A stretch of 64,000 bases of DNA, taken from positions 1 to 64,000 of the forward strand of contig NZ_KB894765.1 of the NCBI RefSeq assembly GCF_000374625.1. The letters run 5' to 3'. The position numbers and the translations under genes are program-made. Below the pieces are notes generated by a model, which was not told the origin of the DNA, searched no databases, and worked only from the letters and a program-made list of their open reading frames with translations. This document shows positions 63,561-64,000 of the stretch, in pieces. Position 1 is the first letter of the stretch. Each line of letters begins with the position of its first letter. Source of the DNA: Allobrachymonas chironomi DSM 19884 (GTDB lineage Bacteria; Pseudomonadota; Gammaproteobacteria; Burkholderiales; Burkholderiaceae_C).

Positions 63561-64000
63561 ATGGAGATGACGGACAATGCGGACATGCCTGACACCACTG
63601 CCCTGCCCGCCCTGCAATGGGACATTTTCTGCACCGTGATCGACAACTACGGCGATGCCGGTGTCTGCTGGCGGCTCGCCAGCCAGCTGGCCAGCCGCGG
63701 CCAGCGCGTACGCCTGTGGATCGACCAGCCGCAGGTGCTGGCCTGGATGGCGCCGGCGCCGGGCGATGTGGAAGTGCGCCATTGGGCCAGCCCGCTGCCG
63801 GCTGCCGCCCTGCCCGCCACACCGGGCGACGTGCTGATCGAGGCCTTTGGCTGCCAGCTTGATGACAGCGTGCAGGCCTGGTGGGCGCAGCACCATGGCA
63901 CGGACGGCGGCCTCTGGCTGAACCTGGAATACCTGTCGGCCGAGGACTATGTGCTGCGCTGCCACGGCCTGCAGTCGCCCGTCATGAGCGGACCGGCCGC
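63561..64000 (+). CDS. earP: Elongation factor P arginine rhamnosyltransferase EarP, 3' cut by window edge
   Basis: EarP transfers rhamnose from dTDP-rhamnose to Arg32 of EF-P. The frame opens at 63561 (an alternative ATG is at 63585) and runs out of the window without a stop, about 146 codons. Recognisable EarP features are [20 protein letters not shown], the following [23 protein letters not shown] and [19 protein letters not shown]. The efp in this window has the matching Arg32. It is divergent from uvrC with only 22 bases between starts, so promoters must overlap or lie inside uvrC. Confidence 0.92.
   Translation, partial: MEMTDNADMPDTTALPALQWDIFCTVIDNYGDAGVCWRLASQLASRGQRVRLWIDQPQVLAWMAPAPGDVEVRHWASPLPAAALPATPGDVLIEAFGCQLDDSVQAWWAQHHGTDGGLWLNLEYLSAEDYVLRCHGLQSPVMSGPA

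Overview
The window looks like a chromosomal segment of a GC-rich betaproteobacterium, most likely order Burkholderiales and possibly Comamonadaceae-like. The evidence is the rimP-nusA-infB-rbfA-truB order, a phasin gene implying polyhydroxyalkanoate storage, a ratA-rnfH pair beside smpB, and an EF-P carrying Arg32 together with the start of its arginine rhamnosyltransferase gene earP. The taxonomic call is inference from gene content and style; no search was run.

Region 1 (1-8831) is accessory. A capsule export and assembly operon (kpsM, kpsT, kpsE, kpsD, a large glycosyltransferase and a polysaccharide pyruvyl transferase) runs on the minus strand. The four export genes are joined by ATGA or TGATG stop/start overlaps, as are the two sugar genes. 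The last gene is cut by an IS3-family element at the left edge. The two sugar genes are visibly AT-rich compared with everything downstream, as expected for a horizontally acquired capsule module.

Region 2 (8832-18640) is core metabolism and tRNA or translation functions: acs, an Fe(II)-trafficking protein gene, an mnmC whose methyltransferase half is degenerate, dut, efp, a LOG-family gene, rmuC and a phasin gene with a clear sigma-70 promoter and a perfect palindrome that may be a PhaR operator.

Region 3 (18650-36850) holds guaB-guaA separated by an intrinsic terminator, then rnfH-ratA, smpB, a TrpB2-like gene with a crotonase-fold hydrolase and a DMT permease, typA, and the translation operon rimP-nusA-infB-rbfA-truB. 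That operon has a promoter and a terminator-like hairpin in its leader. Divergent fabI follows.

Region 4 (36950-49750) carries a basic amino-acid decarboxylase, an nfeD-qmcA membrane pair, tRNA-Ser(GGA), arsC, a YhaO/YhaN-type nuclease-ATPase pair, a calcineurin-like hydrolase with a GT4 glycosyltransferase, and alkB.

Region 5 (49770-64000) has tRNA-Gly, tRNA-His and tRNA-Val genes, uspA, a bacteriohemerythrin, a CbiM-like membrane protein overlapping a P1 peptidase gene, a secreted nuclease, ppiD, an operon made of a 36-codon ORF, an SDR and a QseBC/PmrAB-like two-component system, HU, a tartrate/malate dehydrogenase, pgsA, uvrC and the start of earP.

There is no CRISPR array, prophage or integrase. 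The most unusual signals are the IS-broken capsule gene, the extended KpsE, the split-function MnmC, the rimP leader attenuator and the tiny gene upstream of the SDR/two-component operon.
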